DNA from: Flavobacteriaceae bacterium
GTDB taxonomy: Bacteria > Bacteroidota > Bacteroidia > Flavobacteriales > Flavobacteriaceae
Assembly: GCA_027490305.1 (NCBI GenBank)
Contig: JAIXYI010000018.1
Location: 1-64,000 of the forward strand
DNA length: 64,000 nt
Direction: 5' to 3'
The position numbers and the translations under genes are program-made. Below, one piece after another: positions 30,857 to 40,925 of the stretch (positions are counted from its first letter, which is position 1; each line of letters opens with the position of its first letter). The notes under the pieces are model-generated. The model saw only the letters and a program-made list of their open reading frames with translations. It searched no databases and was not told the DNA's origin.

Positions 30857-32121
30857 GGTCTCTTCCGAAGATTTTCGTTTTCACCTTCAAGCTTCTCAAG
30901 CTTTCTATTAAGTTCGATAACATAGAGCGTCAACTCCTCCACTTTTTGTAGAAGCAATTTATTCATTTCACCGAGTTCAATGCCATTTCTCTCTACTACT
31001 TCCGCCGAAGGAATGTCTTTCAAATGTCCATTCTCTTCTATGTACTTTGCAACTTCCTCTATAGTTGGTAACTCATAATTTTTTTCAAAAACGTAATCCG
31101 CCCAAGTGGTATAGACCTTTACCCTTTTGGCGCGGATGTTCCCGTCTACTGAGAGGCGGTAGGTATCACTTCCGTCGATAAAATTTGAGGTTCCGATACC
31201 TATATTGGCATTCGTGATGACGTTTCCTTCAATAAGTGCACTTCCATTTCGAACTACAAATTTATGGGTCAGGCCAGGCGCATATGTCGCATCGGTACCC
31301 AGGAGTAGTCTTGAATTTGGCTGGATAAACTGGGTAAACACGTTTCCGGCTCCATCATCAAGTACTTTCATGATTTCCTGTCCTAAATGGTTGCTGGTTT
31401 CCGACATAGTATACCCCCCTTGCTCATACACAAAACGATACCGGCTCTTATCAGTTTTATCGTCGATAGTAAAATACCCTACCGCCTTCGCGTCCATGTT
31501 AGACTGTGGAAAATCGTAAAACGAAAACATGCGCGCGTTTGCATAACCCGCACCGGTACCAATCTTGGAACCCGCAGAAAATACAAGACACTTATCATTA
31601 CGGTCATTTACATCTGTATAGGTGCTCCCGTTGGTCTGGGTACTTGCCATGAATCCTTGACTAGCGTTAAGCGCTCCTCTAACATCCAAACGCGAAACTG
31701 GAGTAAGGGTACCTAGCCCGACAAAACCTGTACTTCCGTTAAAAAATATCTGGGAATTGGAAGCGGTAGGATTGAACGTCAAATTTCGTCCGTTCATGGT
31801 GACGGTGCGGTTCGCGGAAAGCGTCCCATTTGTATTGTATATACTTGTGTCCGTATCACTCGCGGCTGATGGAACTAATACCACGTTTCCCGAAGCATCC
31901 ACTGACAGGGCTTTTCCATTCGCCGATACAGTGGTATTTGTGCTCGTCAGATCACGGAGTTTCACGCCGGAGTTACCCGCAGTACCGCTGCTGATTTCAA
32001 GCCGTGTTGACGGGGTGGTCGTACCGACACCTACGTTTGTTCCTGCCGCCGTCGGAAAAATGTTACCCTGTGCAAGGCAAAATGAAGGAATTAACATTCC
32101 GAAATAAAGAATTGTTCTCAT
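30853..32121 (-). CDS. Exported repeat protein with C-terminal helical/coiled-coil tail
   Basis: A 422-residue protein of a common but uncharacterised Bacteroidota type. A signal peptide ends near CLAQG. The body has two copies of a VGVGTTTPSTRLE / VGLGTLTPVSRLD unit and a related NIGIGTSN, as in fibre-like beta-repeat proteins. The end (IRAKRVKVYTTWADYVFE onward) includes the ELPTIEEVAKYI helix and a coiled coil of about 45 residues. The start is set at 32121 (MRTILYF). A -7 box TAACTTTG is at 32151-32158. Together with the S8 protease it forms a two-gene operon of lower GC. Possibly a surface fibre or a protease partner. Confidence 0.75.
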   Translation of the reverse strand: MRTILYFGMLIPSFCLAQGNIFPTAAGTNVGVGTTTPSTRLEISSGTAGNSGVKLRDLTSTNTTVSANGKALSVDASGNVVLVPSAASDTDTSIYNTNGTLSANRTVTMNGRNLTFNPTASNSQIFFNGSTGFVGLGTLTPVSRLDVRGALNASQGFMASTQTNGSTYTDVNDRNDKCLVFSAGSKIGTGAGYANARMFSFYDFPQSNMDAKAVGYFTIDDKTDKSRYRFVYEQGGYTMSETSNHLGQEIMKVLDDGAGNVFTQFIQPNSRLLLGTDATYAPGLTHKFVVRNGSALIEGNVITNANIGIGTSNFIDGSDTYRLSVDGNIRAKRVKVYTTWADYVFEKNYELPTIEEVAKYIEENGHLKDIPSAEVVERNGIELGEMNKLLLQKVEELTLYVIELNRKLEKLEGENENLRKRP

Positions 32122-32150
32122 AATATGTAACTTTAGATGGTTATATCCCA

Positions 32151-32158
32151 AAGTTACG
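32151..32158 (-). promoter_or_regulatory. -7 box of the fibre-like/protease operon
   Basis: Minus-strand TAACTTTG matches TAnnTTTG, 29 bases before the start. No -33 TTG at the right spacing. Confidence 0.45.
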
Positions 32159-32188
32159 ACATTATATCTTTACTATAGTTGGTTAACG

Positions 32189-32923
32189 TTAATATAATAT
32201 CAACCACTTCCCCAAATTTATTCGCTCACCCTCCCAATTACGGGATATGTTTTCCTTCAGCAGACGGGCCGGGATGCCCCCAATTAGGACGTTGCGTCCC
32301 AGACCGCTGTAATCCCGATTCAGTAGACTCATGGTGGCTACCGTGCAGTAGTCGCCTATAACGGCGCCGGGCATTACAGAGATACGGTTGCCAAAATAAT
32401 TGTAATTACCAATGGCGACCGGCTGCGTCATCGGATAAATCAATCCGGACTGTGTATCGATCATTTCATGGAAATTGGAGTCCATCACCTGCGATTCAAA
32501 TCCCAGTCGCGCGTAATCGCCAAATACTACGTGCTGGTAACACATGATTTTTCCGTTACCTCCGAGTGACGCCATGTGTCCCATTTCGAGCCGGGCCGTA
32601 TCGGCTACATATACGAAATAGTCTTTCCCAAACTGGACGTGACCCGACATGACGATTTCACCCGCGAGGAACAGTTCGGCGGTACCTTTCGACCGTGTGA
32701 TGTTCTCATAGGGCTGTCCGAAACCGATCATCCCTCTTCGTATGGGCGCATTGATACGGAAACGACCCGAAAGATTGGCGAAACGGACCCTTCCATAAAA
32801 AAAGACGGGCAATTGCCTGGCAATCGAAAACGGAAACATCTTGAAATTGAAATACACCGTTTTCAACCAATTAACGTTCCACCACAACTGAAGTCTGCTA
32901 CGAAATCCCATCATAGACATCAT
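32189..32923 (-). CDS. Left-handed beta-helix acyltransferase
   Basis: A 244-residue protein whose C-terminal half shows hexapeptide-like turns (AIGNYNYFGNRISVMPGAVIGDYCTVATMS), the left-handed beta-helix of acetyltransferases. The N-terminal 60 residues are hydrophobic and basic. It is last of a four-gene operon in which each start overlaps the previous stop by four bases. It may acetylate the amino sugar made by FdtA and FdtB (the FdtC step) or O-acetylate the glycan. The start could also be the nearby Met5. Confidence 0.75.
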   Translation of the reverse strand: MMSMMGFRSRLQLWWNVNWLKTVYFNFKMFPFSIARQLPVFFYGRVRFANLSGRFRINAPIRRGMIGFGQPYENITRSKGTAELFLAGEIVMSGHVQFGKDYFVYVADTARLEMGHMASLGGNGKIMCYQHVVFGDYARLGFESQVMDSNFHEMIDTQSGLIYPMTQPVAIGNYNYFGNRISVMPGAVIGDYCTVATMSLLNRDYSGLGRNVLIGGIPARLLKENISRNWEGERINLGKWLILY

Positions 32924-34395
32924 TTTTTTAATTTTCGGGATAGGGTTTCTCTAAGTCCGGCCCGCCTGTCAAGTTCGATAAAGGCATACACACTGCCGCT
33001 GCCTAACGCGAGTCCACCGATAACATAGTGTACGGTATCCGACATAAAAGTAGCCAAAAGTGCGAGTATCGCCATGCCCAACGCGACGGCACAAACGGGC
33101 CCCACGCCGGGATTAAAGGTCAATCCATAGCGTGTTTTCACAATCGCAAGCAACACAAGGAGGTGAATGGCATAATATCCCGCGAATGCGATACCCATTC
33201 CGGGAAGCCCTCCGATTTCATGTCCGGCTACCATACTCACAAAAAACAGGCTATTGAATCCTAATGCGGTACGAATAAAGAGGCGCGAGTCGGCCTTTGC
33301 CAATATGACATACCCGATTGAAAATGAGACGGCACGGCATAGCATACCGAACATACCAAACGAGATAAAGGGAACGATAGGCAAAAAATCGGATGAAAAC
33401 ACCAATTCGACTATCCCGTCGGAAAAAAGCAAAAATACCAATACGACCGGCAACAATACCAAGACACCCACCACGGATTGTTGGGCGAGTAAAGCCTGGG
33501 TTTTCGACACATCATCACTTACGGAAGACAAGCGGGGAAAATAATCGGCCGACATGGCTGTGAAAAGGATACCCACATAACTGGTTAGAAACGTCATTCC
33601 GGCGCTGTAATACCCCACTTCGGCGAGAGTAGCATATCGATTAAGGTAGATCTGTACGAGGTATTGCGCCGCTACCGTGGCAAGTCCGGCAATGCCAAAC
33701 GAAACGCCCAAGCGCAATAAGCCTTTCCCCTCTTGCAGCACCTCACCTTTCGACAGTTGTATCTTTTTTGCTACCACGCGACGGGCGTAAAGCGACGATA
33801 CCACCCATCCGCACGCTGCCATCGCAAAAAGGGAGGGAGCAAGTCCTTCCATTCGCCCGAAATACAAAACGGGCACTGTCGCCCCAAATCCGAGTAAATT
33901 GCCAAAAAAGGTAGCTTGTGCCAAGTCTTTCAAACGTTGCGTACCCTGAAGGATGGCGAGTTGGCTGGACGAAACGACTTTACATAGCAAAGCGGCCGAC
34001 AGCCACAGCAACATTCCGCGGCGATCATCAGAACCAAAGGTCAATACAGACAGCCAGGAGGCGGTAATGGCTACCACTATCGCTGAAGTCGCTGCCGTAA
34101 TCCATCCCCAATACCGTACCAACCGGATCATGCGGGCTACCTCGTCATCGTTTCCTGTTGTGGTGCGCCCCGCGATAAACTTCACCGCGCTGGTTTCAAT
34201 TCCCAAGCTACCCACGCCCACCAGAAGTCCGAACACGCCATTCAATAATCCGACTATGCCCATTCCTTCGGCGCCCATCAATATGGCTACCAGTTTCGAA
34301 CGAATCACGCCCAATACCGAGGAAAAAACCTGTAGGCCACCAAAAAGCGAAAGTGACGCGGTTATGGTCTGGTAGGACTTTCGTTCGTCTGTCAT
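32920..34395 (-). CDS. wzx: O-antigen/lipid-linked oligosaccharide flippase (Wzx-like)
   Basis: A 491-residue membrane protein with about twelve to fourteen spans of the MATE/PST flippase superfamily, as expected for a Wzx that flips undecaprenyl-linked repeat units. The N-terminus ([21 protein letters not shown]) is typical of the WzxE-like group. It overlaps both neighbours by ATGA, so it is co-translated with the aminotransferase and the acyltransferase. Wzy and chain-length genes were not recognised nearby. Confidence 0.85.
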   Translation of the reverse strand: MTDERKSYQTITASLSLFGGLQVFSSVLGVIRSKLVAILMGAEGMGIVGLLNGVFGLLVGVGSLGIETSAVKFIAGRTTTGNDDEVARMIRLVRYWGWITAATSAIVVAITASWLSVLTFGSDDRRGMLLWLSAALLCKVVSSSQLAILQGTQRLKDLAQATFFGNLLGFGATVPVLYFGRMEGLAPSLFAMAACGWVVSSLYARRVVAKKIQLSKGEVLQEGKGLLRLGVSFGIAGLATVAAQYLVQIYLNRYATLAEVGYYSAGMTFLTSYVGILFTAMSADYFPRLSSVSDDVSKTQALLAQQSVVGVLVLLPVVLVFLLFSDGIVELVFSSDFLPIVPFISFGMFGMLCRAVSFSIGYVILAKADSRLFIRTALGFNSLFFVSMVAGHEIGGLPGMGIAFAGYYAIHLLVLLAIVKTRYGLTFNPGVGPVCAVALGMAILALLATFMSDTVHYVIGGLALGSGSVYAFIELDRRAGLRETLSRKLKK

Positions 34396-35498
34396 CCGGG
34401 GAACTGATTAAGTAGGTCTACTATCACTGCCACATCGCCCTCATGAAGGTATCCGCAAATTGGCAAACTCAACACTTCCTCATGCAGGACTTCCGTCAAC
34501 GGAAACGACAATCTGTGCCATTCCGGCAACGCTTTTTGGCGATGGGGCGCTACCGGATAGTGGATTTGTGTCTGGACGCCGTTTTCCAACAGGAAAGCCT
34601 GCAGCCGTGCCCGTTCGTTGCATCGGATGATAAATTGGTGGAACACATGCCCATCGCTTCCATCATAAGCCGGCAGCACAACCAACGGGTTCCGGATGTC
34701 GGAAAGATACTGTCTTGCGATGGCGCGTCGCCGGGTGTTCTCGTCATCCAAATGCGGCAACTTCACCCGAAGGAAAGCGGCCTGCAACTCATCCAAACGC
34801 GAATTGATACCGATGTAGTCGTTGTAATATTTGGTTTCGGATCCGTAATTTCGGAGTGACCGCACCACGCGCGCCAGTTGCGGGTCATTGGTCGTAACGG
34901 CACCGGCATCACCGAGGGCGCCGAGGTTTTTGGTGGGATAAAAACTAAAACCCGCCGCATCCCCCAGGTTACCCGCCTTTCGCCCGGAGGCTTCACGCGC
35001 ACCATGGGCCTGTGCCGCATCTTCGACGATGAGTAGTCCGTGACGCGAAGCAAGCTCCCGCAACCGCGGCATATCACACAGTTGTCCGTAAAGATGTACG
35101 GGCAGTAATGCTTTCGTACGTGGCGTTATGCGCGCCTCTACCCGCGAAGGATCGAGGTTAAAACTGGCTTGGTCGGGCTCAACCGGAACCGGCACGAGTC
35201 CGGCTTGCTTAACCGCCAGGATACTCGCAATATAGGTGTTGGCGGCTACGATGACTTCATCACCCGCCTGCAACCTGCCGAGTTCGATGTAAGCTCGCAG
35301 GATGAGCGTCAGGGCATCGAGTCCGTTCGCCACTCCCACCGCATGTTCGGTGCCGCAATAGGCCGCGAATTCGGTTTCGAAGGCGGCGGTTTCTTCTCCG
35401 AGGATGTACCATCCCTTGTCGAGGAAACGCTGCATCCGGTCGCGAAAGTCGGGCTCGAAGGGCTCGTTTACTTTATGTAAGTCCAGAAACGGAATCAT
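34392..35498 (-). CDS. fdtB: FdtB-like sugar aminotransferase
   Basis: A 368-residue DegT/DnrJ/EryC1-family PLP enzyme that aminates the 3-keto group of the dTDP-sugar produced by FdtA. The PLP lysine is expected at Lys190 ([12 protein letters not shown]), with EDAAQAHG at 159-166 and [11 protein letters not shown] later, a pattern shared with FdtB. It pairs functionally with fdtA at 24683. Overlaps upstream and downstream genes by ATGA. The product would be dTDP-3-amino-3,6-dideoxy-hexose. Confidence 0.88.
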   Translation of the reverse strand: MIPFLDLHKVNEPFEPDFRDRMQRFLDKGWYILGEETAAFETEFAAYCGTEHAVGVANGLDALTLILRAYIELGRLQAGDEVIVAANTYIASILAVKQAGLVPVPVEPDQASFNLDPSRVEARITPRTKALLPVHLYGQLCDMPRLRELASRHGLLIVEDAAQAHGAREASGRKAGNLGDAAGFSFYPTKNLGALGDAGAVTTNDPQLARVVRSLRNYGSETKYYNDYIGINSRLDELQAAFLRVKLPHLDDENTRRRAIARQYLSDIRNPLVVLPAYDGSDGHVFHQFIIRCNERARLQAFLLENGVQTQIHYPVAPHRQKALPEWHRLSFPLTEVLHEEVLSLPICGYLHEGDVAVIVDLLNQFPG

Positions 35499-36472
35499 AG
35501 GAACACGTTTTGTAACCGGGCGTGGTGCGCGGTAGCTACTTCATAAAAATCATGGGTGACGGTGCCACATCCGAAACTTTCCTTCCAATACGAAAGTCCG
35601 CCGTTGAGCTTTTGCCCGTCTGCTTCATTCGAAATACCAAAATCGAACCAGCGTTTCTTCCCTGTAAACTGCGACAAAAGATGAAAATGCAGAAAGTCGA
35701 GACTGCCGTTCTTATGGCGCTCGGCATCGGCCGCAATGTATTGGGAATGGACCACATACTCAGAGAGATACAGCACCGTTCCGGCAACGGGTCGGTCGCC
35801 GTCAAATGCAATATACAGGTGGATATGATCCGGAAACCGCTCCATCAAAAGTCGCATTTCGGCCGCCGTATGCACTGGCTGCACGTCATGCCGTTCGTTG
35901 AGTGAAGGCACTAGTACTTCCTCCCAAAACACGGTGGGATCGAGCACCCGTTTCACGTGCAAAAAGGCTTTTTCCCCTCGTTTGTGCCCTGCCTTCCGGT
36001 CGGTAGAAAAACGCGGTGTAAGGGCGAGGTCCAATACGGAAAGCGTATCGCGCCGCACCAGCGTAGCGCCGGCCAAAAAAAGGGCATATTCCGCTTCCTG
36101 CGACGGTTTGGCGTGGTAAATCGAAGGGGTGCACTTCCACCGAAGGGTCGAAACGCCCTGCGATGCCAAAAAACGGAGTACTGCTTCCAGCATGTCGATG
36201 ACACCGGCCAGTTTCATTCCGTCTTTATACACCAATCCGCCGTATGTCAGGCCACCATGCGTTACTACCTTTTCCCCTTCGCGGTTCGCGGGCAGTACGC
36301 CTACCCATTCCCCGTTTTCTTCCAGTATCAATGAAAAATCCTCGAACCGGTCCGAGTGGTAGTCCATATACCCCCGGTCAAACAAAAACGTCGCATTCCG
36401 CGCGCTCCCAATGAAGGCGTTCCATTTCTCAGCGGAAGGGGCGTCGTAGCGACGGACGGTGAGGTTTTTCAA
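35495..36472 (-). CDS. FemAB/GNAT-like acyltransferase
   Basis: A 325-residue protein resembling the FemAB/GNAT fold proteins of polysaccharide loci: an N-terminal [16 protein letters not shown] segment, a central GNAT-like domain and the end [25 protein letters not shown]. It is the first gene of the four-gene operon running to 32189. It may acylate the amino sugar made with FdtB, which is the next gene. Substrate unknown. Confidence 0.72.
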   Translation of the reverse strand: MKNLTVRRYDAPSAEKWNAFIGSARNATFLFDRGYMDYHSDRFEDFSLILEENGEWVGVLPANREGEKVVTHGGLTYGGLVYKDGMKLAGVIDMLEAVLRFLASQGVSTLRWKCTPSIYHAKPSQEAEYALFLAGATLVRRDTLSVLDLALTPRFSTDRKAGHKRGEKAFLHVKRVLDPTVFWEEVLVPSLNERHDVQPVHTAAEMRLLMERFPDHIHLYIAFDGDRPVAGTVLYLSEYVVHSQYIAADAERHKNGSLDFLHFHLLSQFTGKKRWFDFGISNEADGQKLNGGLSYWKESFGCGTVTHDFYEVATAHHARLQNVFL

Positions 36473-36570
36473 ATCGGTGGTTTAGGACGGAAATTTACGC
36501 AATTCCCTGCGAATGCACTAATGGCACATTTGGGTGATTTTCGTATTTTTAACCGACAAAAAAACGCGCT

Positions 36571-38373
36571 GTGAAACGACATATTGCCTGGTTGTTGCCG
36601 ATTCTGCTACTGGCGGGCGTCTCTGCCACTGCCCAGACGTTTGGGCTGTTGCAGCAATTTGGCGGCCATAGCGACTTCACTTTCGCGGGCAATACGCTGA
36701 ATTACCAGGAAAACGAAGGCAATCCTGACGGGCCCTGTACGATCATGACGTCGTCGTCGGCTGCACTGGCCCTCGGACAGTCCGATACGGTCGTATTTGC
36801 GCGCCTTTACTGGGCCGGTTCTGGCAATGGCAGCGGCGATGATGTGGTGCAACTCAACGCACAACAGGTGGTCGCCACCCAAACCCTTACGTTTACCTAT
36901 GCCAATATGCCGGCTTTCTGCGCTTCCGCGGATGTCACTTCGTTGGTACAGGCGGCAGGTCCGGGCATCTACACCTTTTCGGGGCTCGACCTCAACGATG
37001 TCATCAACACGCTCAACTACTGCAACAACGGTGTGAATTTCGGCGGATGGGCCCTGGTGGTGGTCTTTGAAAATCCGGCGCTTCCCATTAACCAGGTGAA
37101 TGTATATAACGGACTCAACGGTGTGCCGCCGCAGTTAACGATCGTACTCGACAGCCTCAATGTCATCGATTCGGAAGGCGCCAAAATCGGTTTCATTGCC
37201 TGGGAAGGCGACTCGGCCCTGGCGGTGAACGAACGGTTGACGATCAACAATCAGGTATTGAGTAATGCGCTGAACCCGCCTACGAACGCGTTCAATGGCA
37301 CGAACAGCATCACCGGCGCGACGAACCTTTACAATATGGACATCGATGTATATGACATCGAGAATAACATACAACCCGGCGACGCTACTGCTACCGTAAA
37401 ACTGACCTCCGGACAGGATTTTGTGATGATCAGCACCGTGGTCACGAAACTAAATGTGATGCTGCCCGACGCGACCGTGGCCCTCAACGGCCTCGACACC
37501 GACTGCGGCTCGCGGGATGTAACCGTTTCCTTTACGGTGTGGAATGCGGAAAGTACGGATGTGCTTCCGACCGGCGTGCCTGTGTCCATTTACGCCGATG
37601 GCACCTACCTCACCACCTTTCTTACCACGGTCGACTTACCGCCGGGAGGAAGTGAAAGCGCTACCATTACACTTACGATACCCGACGGCATTCCCGATAC
37701 GTTCACGCTGGAATTTCGGGCTGATGAAGCTGCCGATGGCACAAAGACGGTCACCGAACTCAGCGAATCGAACAACACGACGACCGCGGCAGTTACGCTC
37801 TTAGTGTTGCCTACTTTTAATTCGGTTCCCGGACTGGAGGCTTGCAACCTGGGATTTTCAAAGGGACGATTTGATTTTTCGGCCTATCCGGACAGCATCC
37901 GCACACGACCGGAAGACATTGTGCGCTTTTTCGCAACGGAAGACCAGGCGGTTGCCGGTACACCCGAAATACTCGATCCGTCGGCTTACGAAACCACGGC
38001 TCCTGATACCGTTTGGGTGCGGATCGAGACACCCGAAGGCTGTTTTGTCACCTCTTCTTTTCCGTTGACGGTACGAAATTGCCCACCCGTTCTCTACAAT
38101 CTCGTCGAACCAAATGAAAACGGCTATTTTGATTTTCTCTTGACAGAAGGCTTACACGACATATTCCTGGATTACCGCCTTTCGATCTACAACCGCTGGG
38201 GGGTATTGGTATGGACGGGCTATGACACGACGGATGATTTCCGCGGACGGTCAAATGAAGGAAACGAATGGTTAGGGAAAGACCTGCCGGGGGGTACTTA
38301 TTTTTATCTGTTGGAACTGAACGAACCGGATTATCCAGATCCTATGACGGGCTATCTCTATTTAAAAAAGTGA
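36571..38373 (+). CDS. Secreted protein with CARDB-like domain and T9SS type-B sorting end
   Basis: A 600-residue protein starting with GTG (36571), signal peptide to about residue 21 (ATAQ). The first 270 residues resemble surface proteins in Bacteroidota that carry a DUF11/isopeptide-like beta domain (VFARLYWAGSGNG). Residues 290-410 resemble a CARDB adhesion module ending in ELSESNNTTTA. The last 90 residues carry the gliding-motility-associated C-terminal pattern (LSIYNRWGVLVW, GGTYFYLLEL), a type-B T9SS signal. No enzyme motif. Likely an adhesin or surface-layer component. Confidence 0.85.
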   Translation: MKRHIAWLLPILLLAGVSATAQTFGLLQQFGGHSDFTFAGNTLNYQENEGNPDGPCTIMTSSSAALALGQSDTVVFARLYWAGSGNGSGDDVVQLNAQQVVATQTLTFTYANMPAFCASADVTSLVQAAGPGIYTFSGLDLNDVINTLNYCNNGVNFGGWALVVVFENPALPINQVNVYNGLNGVPPQLTIVLDSLNVIDSEGAKIGFIAWEGDSALAVNERLTINNQVLSNALNPPTNAFNGTNSITGATNLYNMDIDVYDIENNIQPGDATATVKLTSGQDFVMISTVVTKLNVMLPDATVALNGLDTDCGSRDVTVSFTVWNAESTDVLPTGVPVSIYADGTYLTTFLTTVDLPPGGSESATITLTIPDGIPDTFTLEFRADEAADGTKTVTELSESNNTTTAAVTLLVLPTFNSVPGLEACNLGFSKGRFDFSAYPDSIRTRPEDIVRFFATEDQAVAGTPEILDPSAYETTAPDTVWVRIETPEGCFVTSSFPLTVRNCPPVLYNLVEPNENGYFDFLLTEGLHDIFLDYRLSIYNRWGVLVWTGYDTTDDFRGRSNEGNEWLGKDLPGGTYFYLLELNEPDYPDPMTGYLYLKK

Positions 38374-38374
38374 C

Positions 38375-39112
38375 CTACATTTTTTGTGTGTAGTAATTGT
38401 AGTCCTTCATAACGGTCGAAATAAACGCTTCTTTGGTCGACAACGGATTCTTGAACCCACACACCTGTTCGATCTTATCGGCCAGCCGTTCAAGCGTGCG
38501 GTAATCGGCATGGCGCCGCGCGGCTTCGAAGGTGTCTTTGATAATACGCATATCGTTGTCGCTCAACCTTACGACCAGTGGAAATTGGGGTCGGTAATCG
38601 TCTTCCACTTCAATCAGGATGGTGCTGTTGATGGTGACCCGGTTCCGAAGCGTTATTACAGCCGTTCCCGCCGCGATGTCGCCCAGACGTTGTGTTTTCT
38701 TCGTCGTAATCAGCAGAATGAGTCCTGTCACAACCGTTCCAAAGTCAATAATCCGCAAGACCCAGCGCATGAAGTAGTCGCCAAACGACGCCTGGTATCC
38801 GTCGATCTTGACCACTTTGATTTTGACGATGTATTTCCCGATGGTGCGTCCTTCAAAAAAGCCCTCCTGCACCACCGAATAAAAGGCAACCGGCAGGTAA
38901 AAGACGATATACACCGCCATCTCTGACCACTGGTCGAGCGTATTGAGGTACTCTTTGAAGCCGAAAAAGCTGAAAATCAGGTTGAACACCAATTGCAAAT
39001 ACACGAACTGGATGACGAAATCGATGAGACCGGCCAGCATTCGCTCTCCGACCGACGCGGCGTTGAATTTGATGACGACATTTTGTGTGGTGTTGATGGA
39101 TAATTGGGTCAT
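38375..39112 (-). CDS. RDD-family membrane protein
   Basis: A 245-residue protein with the RDD signature: GERMLAGLIDFVIQF at residues 20-34, EGRTIGKYIVKIKV in the middle and RWVLRIIDF. About four membrane spans and a soluble C-terminal tail of about 80 residues. Function unknown (possible transporter or membrane factor). It is divergent from the SpoIIM gene with only 20 bases between start codons, and RDD proteins recur next to the SpoIIM/MoxR cluster, so it probably belongs to the same system. It converges with the gene at 36571 with one base between stops. Confidence 0.86.
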   Translation of the reverse strand: MTQLSINTTQNVVIKFNAASVGERMLAGLIDFVIQFVYLQLVFNLIFSFFGFKEYLNTLDQWSEMAVYIVFYLPVAFYSVVQEGFFEGRTIGKYIVKIKVVKIDGYQASFGDYFMRWVLRIIDFGTVVTGLILLITTKKTQRLGDIAAGTAVITLRNRVTINSTILIEVEDDYRPQFPLVVRLSDNDMRIIKDTFEAARRHADYRTLERLADKIEQVCGFKNPLSTKEAFISTVMKDYNYYTQKM

Positions 39113-39124
39113 AATTTATATTTT
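39093..39124 (+). promoter_or_regulatory. Promoter of the SpoIIM-to-DUF58 operon
   Basis: TTG at 39093-39095, 21 bases, then TATATTTT at 39117-39124, one base off TAnnTTTG. The -33 element lies inside the divergent RDD coding region. The start codon is only 8 bases after the box. Confidence 0.45.
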
Positions 39125-39132
39125 AGCCCTAC

Positions 39133-40110
39133 ATGAGAGAGGCGGCCTTCATCAAGCAAAATAAAGAAAAATGGCTCGAATTCGAACGGGCTATTTCGGG
39201 CGAGACAAAAAAAAATCCGGACGAGTGGGCGGCACTCTACGTGCAGATCGTCAGCGACCTGTCGTTCGCGCAAACGTATTATCCGAAGAGCAAAACCGTT
39301 ATCTACCTCAACCACCTGGCGTCGCAGATTTTCCAAAAAATCTACAAGACCCGCCGACACGAAACGAACCGGGTCGTGCATTTCTTCAAAACGGAAGTCC
39401 CGTTGCTGATGTATCAAAACCGACGCTACCTGCTCTACTCCTTTCTGTTGCTCCTGCTTTTTACGGCCATCGGCGTCTTGTCGGAGTATGGGGGCGACGG
39501 CTTGGCACGACGCATGTTGGGTGACGAATATGTCAATAAAACGCTGGAAAATATCCGCGAAGGCAATCCTACGGCCGTTTATTCGTCGGGTTCGAACTGG
39601 GGAAGCTTTATCGGTATTGTATTCAACAACCTCAAAGTAGGCGCCTTCCTCTATGCATCAGGAATCTTTGGTGGGATCGGAAGTTTCTATGCCCTTTTGC
39701 AAAACGGGGTCATGTTGGGTTGCTTCCATTATATATTCGCGACCCAGGACGTTCTCTACAAAAGTGCGCTCGGCATCTGGATACACGGTTCCTTTGAGAT
39801 TTTCTCAATGGTGGTAGAAGGCGGTTGCGGACTCATGCTGGGCGCGTCGTTGTTGTTTCCGCGGACGTATTCCCGCATCGATTCCCTCAAGATCGGCTTC
39901 CGGAACAGTTTCAAAATCTTTTTGAGTACGATGCCTTTCACCATCGCTGCCGCCGTTTTGGAGGGATTTGTCACCCGATACGCCAATGAGCTTCCGGATG
40001 TGGTCAACCTTGCGATTATCCTTTCGACGCTTTCGATCATCTCCTATTATTACATCATCTATCCGTATCGCGTAGCGCGCCGGATGCAAAACGAACAGCA
40101 CGCGTCGTGA
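39133..40110 (+). CDS. Stage II sporulation protein M family (SpoIIM) membrane protein
   Basis: A 325-residue membrane protein of the SpoIIM domain family, here in a non-sporulating lineage. A soluble N-terminus of about 90 residues precedes five to six spans with the GSNWGSFIGIVFNNLKVGAFLYASGIFGG and GIWIHGSFEI features of the family. It starts the operon SpoIIM-DUF4129-DUF4350-MoxR-DUF58, whose genes overlap or touch throughout. Function unknown; the cluster may handle membrane-envelope protein folding or stress. Confidence 0.86.
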   Translation: MREAAFIKQNKEKWLEFERAISGETKKNPDEWAALYVQIVSDLSFAQTYYPKSKTVIYLNHLASQIFQKIYKTRRHETNRVVHFFKTEVPLLMYQNRRYLLYSFLLLLLFTAIGVLSEYGGDGLARRMLGDEYVNKTLENIREGNPTAVYSSGSNWGSFIGIVFNNLKVGAFLYASGIFGGIGSFYALLQNGVMLGCFHYIFATQDVLYKSALGIWIHGSFEIFSMVVEGGCGLMLGASLLFPRTYSRIDSLKIGFRNSFKIFLSTMPFTIAAAVLEGFVTRYANELPDVVNLAIILSTLSIISYYYIIYPYRVARRMQNEQHAS

Positions 40111-40925
40111 GGAACTGGATCGTACTTGCTTTATCGCTGCTTTCCGTGGTCGCCACGGCACAGGATACGCTCTCCGAACCGTTGGTAGACACGGCCACCG
40201 TCATGGTCGACACCACCTATGTGGCAGAAGACGGCGACGACACATTTTCCGCCCGCATACCCGCCGACACCAGTGCGTTTTATGCCATTGACCCGCAACG
40301 AACCAAACCGGTACGTTTTGAAGACGACTTCCGTTCGCGCTATGACTCGAAGGCGTTTTCCTATGAGGACAAAAAACCGGAGAAGACGCTTTGGCAACGA
40401 TTTACCGACTGGCTCGACCGAAAACTACGCGAATGGTTTGATTTGCGCGACACCAAGACATCGGCCCAAATTCTCCGCTATGCGGGTTGGACGCTCTTGA
40501 TACTGCTCGGTCTTTTGGTGATTTATTTTATCGCCCGTGCCGTTTTCAGACGGGAAGGAAAATGGGTCTTCACCCGTTCACCGCAAGCCGGATTGCGCTA
40601 TGACGACGTTGACGGCAATATCGAAGCGGCCGATTTCGACGATTTGATCCGGAAGGCGTTGGCGGAAAATGACCGGCGTCTTGCCACCCGTTACCACTAC
40701 CTGCGGCTGCTGCGGGAACTGTCGAGACGGGAACTTATCGAATTCGACAAAGAGAAGACGAATTCGCAATACGCTTATGAAATCCGGAACGAGGCGCTGC
40801 GGAAACAGTTTCAGTACCTCTCCTATTTGTATAATTACATCTGGTATGGCAAATTCGACGTTGACGAATCGACGTATGCGAAAACGGCTGCCGCTTTCCA
40901 GGAAACCATAACGCGACTGGCATGA
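40107..40925 (+). CDS. DUF4129 membrane protein
   Basis: A 272-residue protein with a signal peptide (VVATAQD), a periplasmic region, one membrane span around residues 128-148 and a cytoplasmic C-terminal helical domain matching the DUF4129 type (RYHYLRLLRELSRRELIEFDKEKTN onward). It starts with GTG overlapping the SpoIIM stop (GTGA) and overlaps the next gene by ATGA. DUF4129 proteins accompany MoxR/DUF58 pairs. No catalytic motif. Confidence 0.8.
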   Translation: MRNWIVLALSLLSVVATAQDTLSEPLVDTATVMVDTTYVAEDGDDTFSARIPADTSAFYAIDPQRTKPVRFEDDFRSRYDSKAFSYEDKKPEKTLWQRFTDWLDRKLREWFDLRDTKTSAQILRYAGWTLLILLGLLVIYFIARAVFRREGKWVFTRSPQAGLRYDDVDGNIEAADFDDLIRKALAENDRRLATRYHYLRLLRELSRRELIEFDKEKTNSQYAYEIRNEALRKQFQYLSYLYNYIWYGKFDVDESTYAKTAAAFQETITRLA

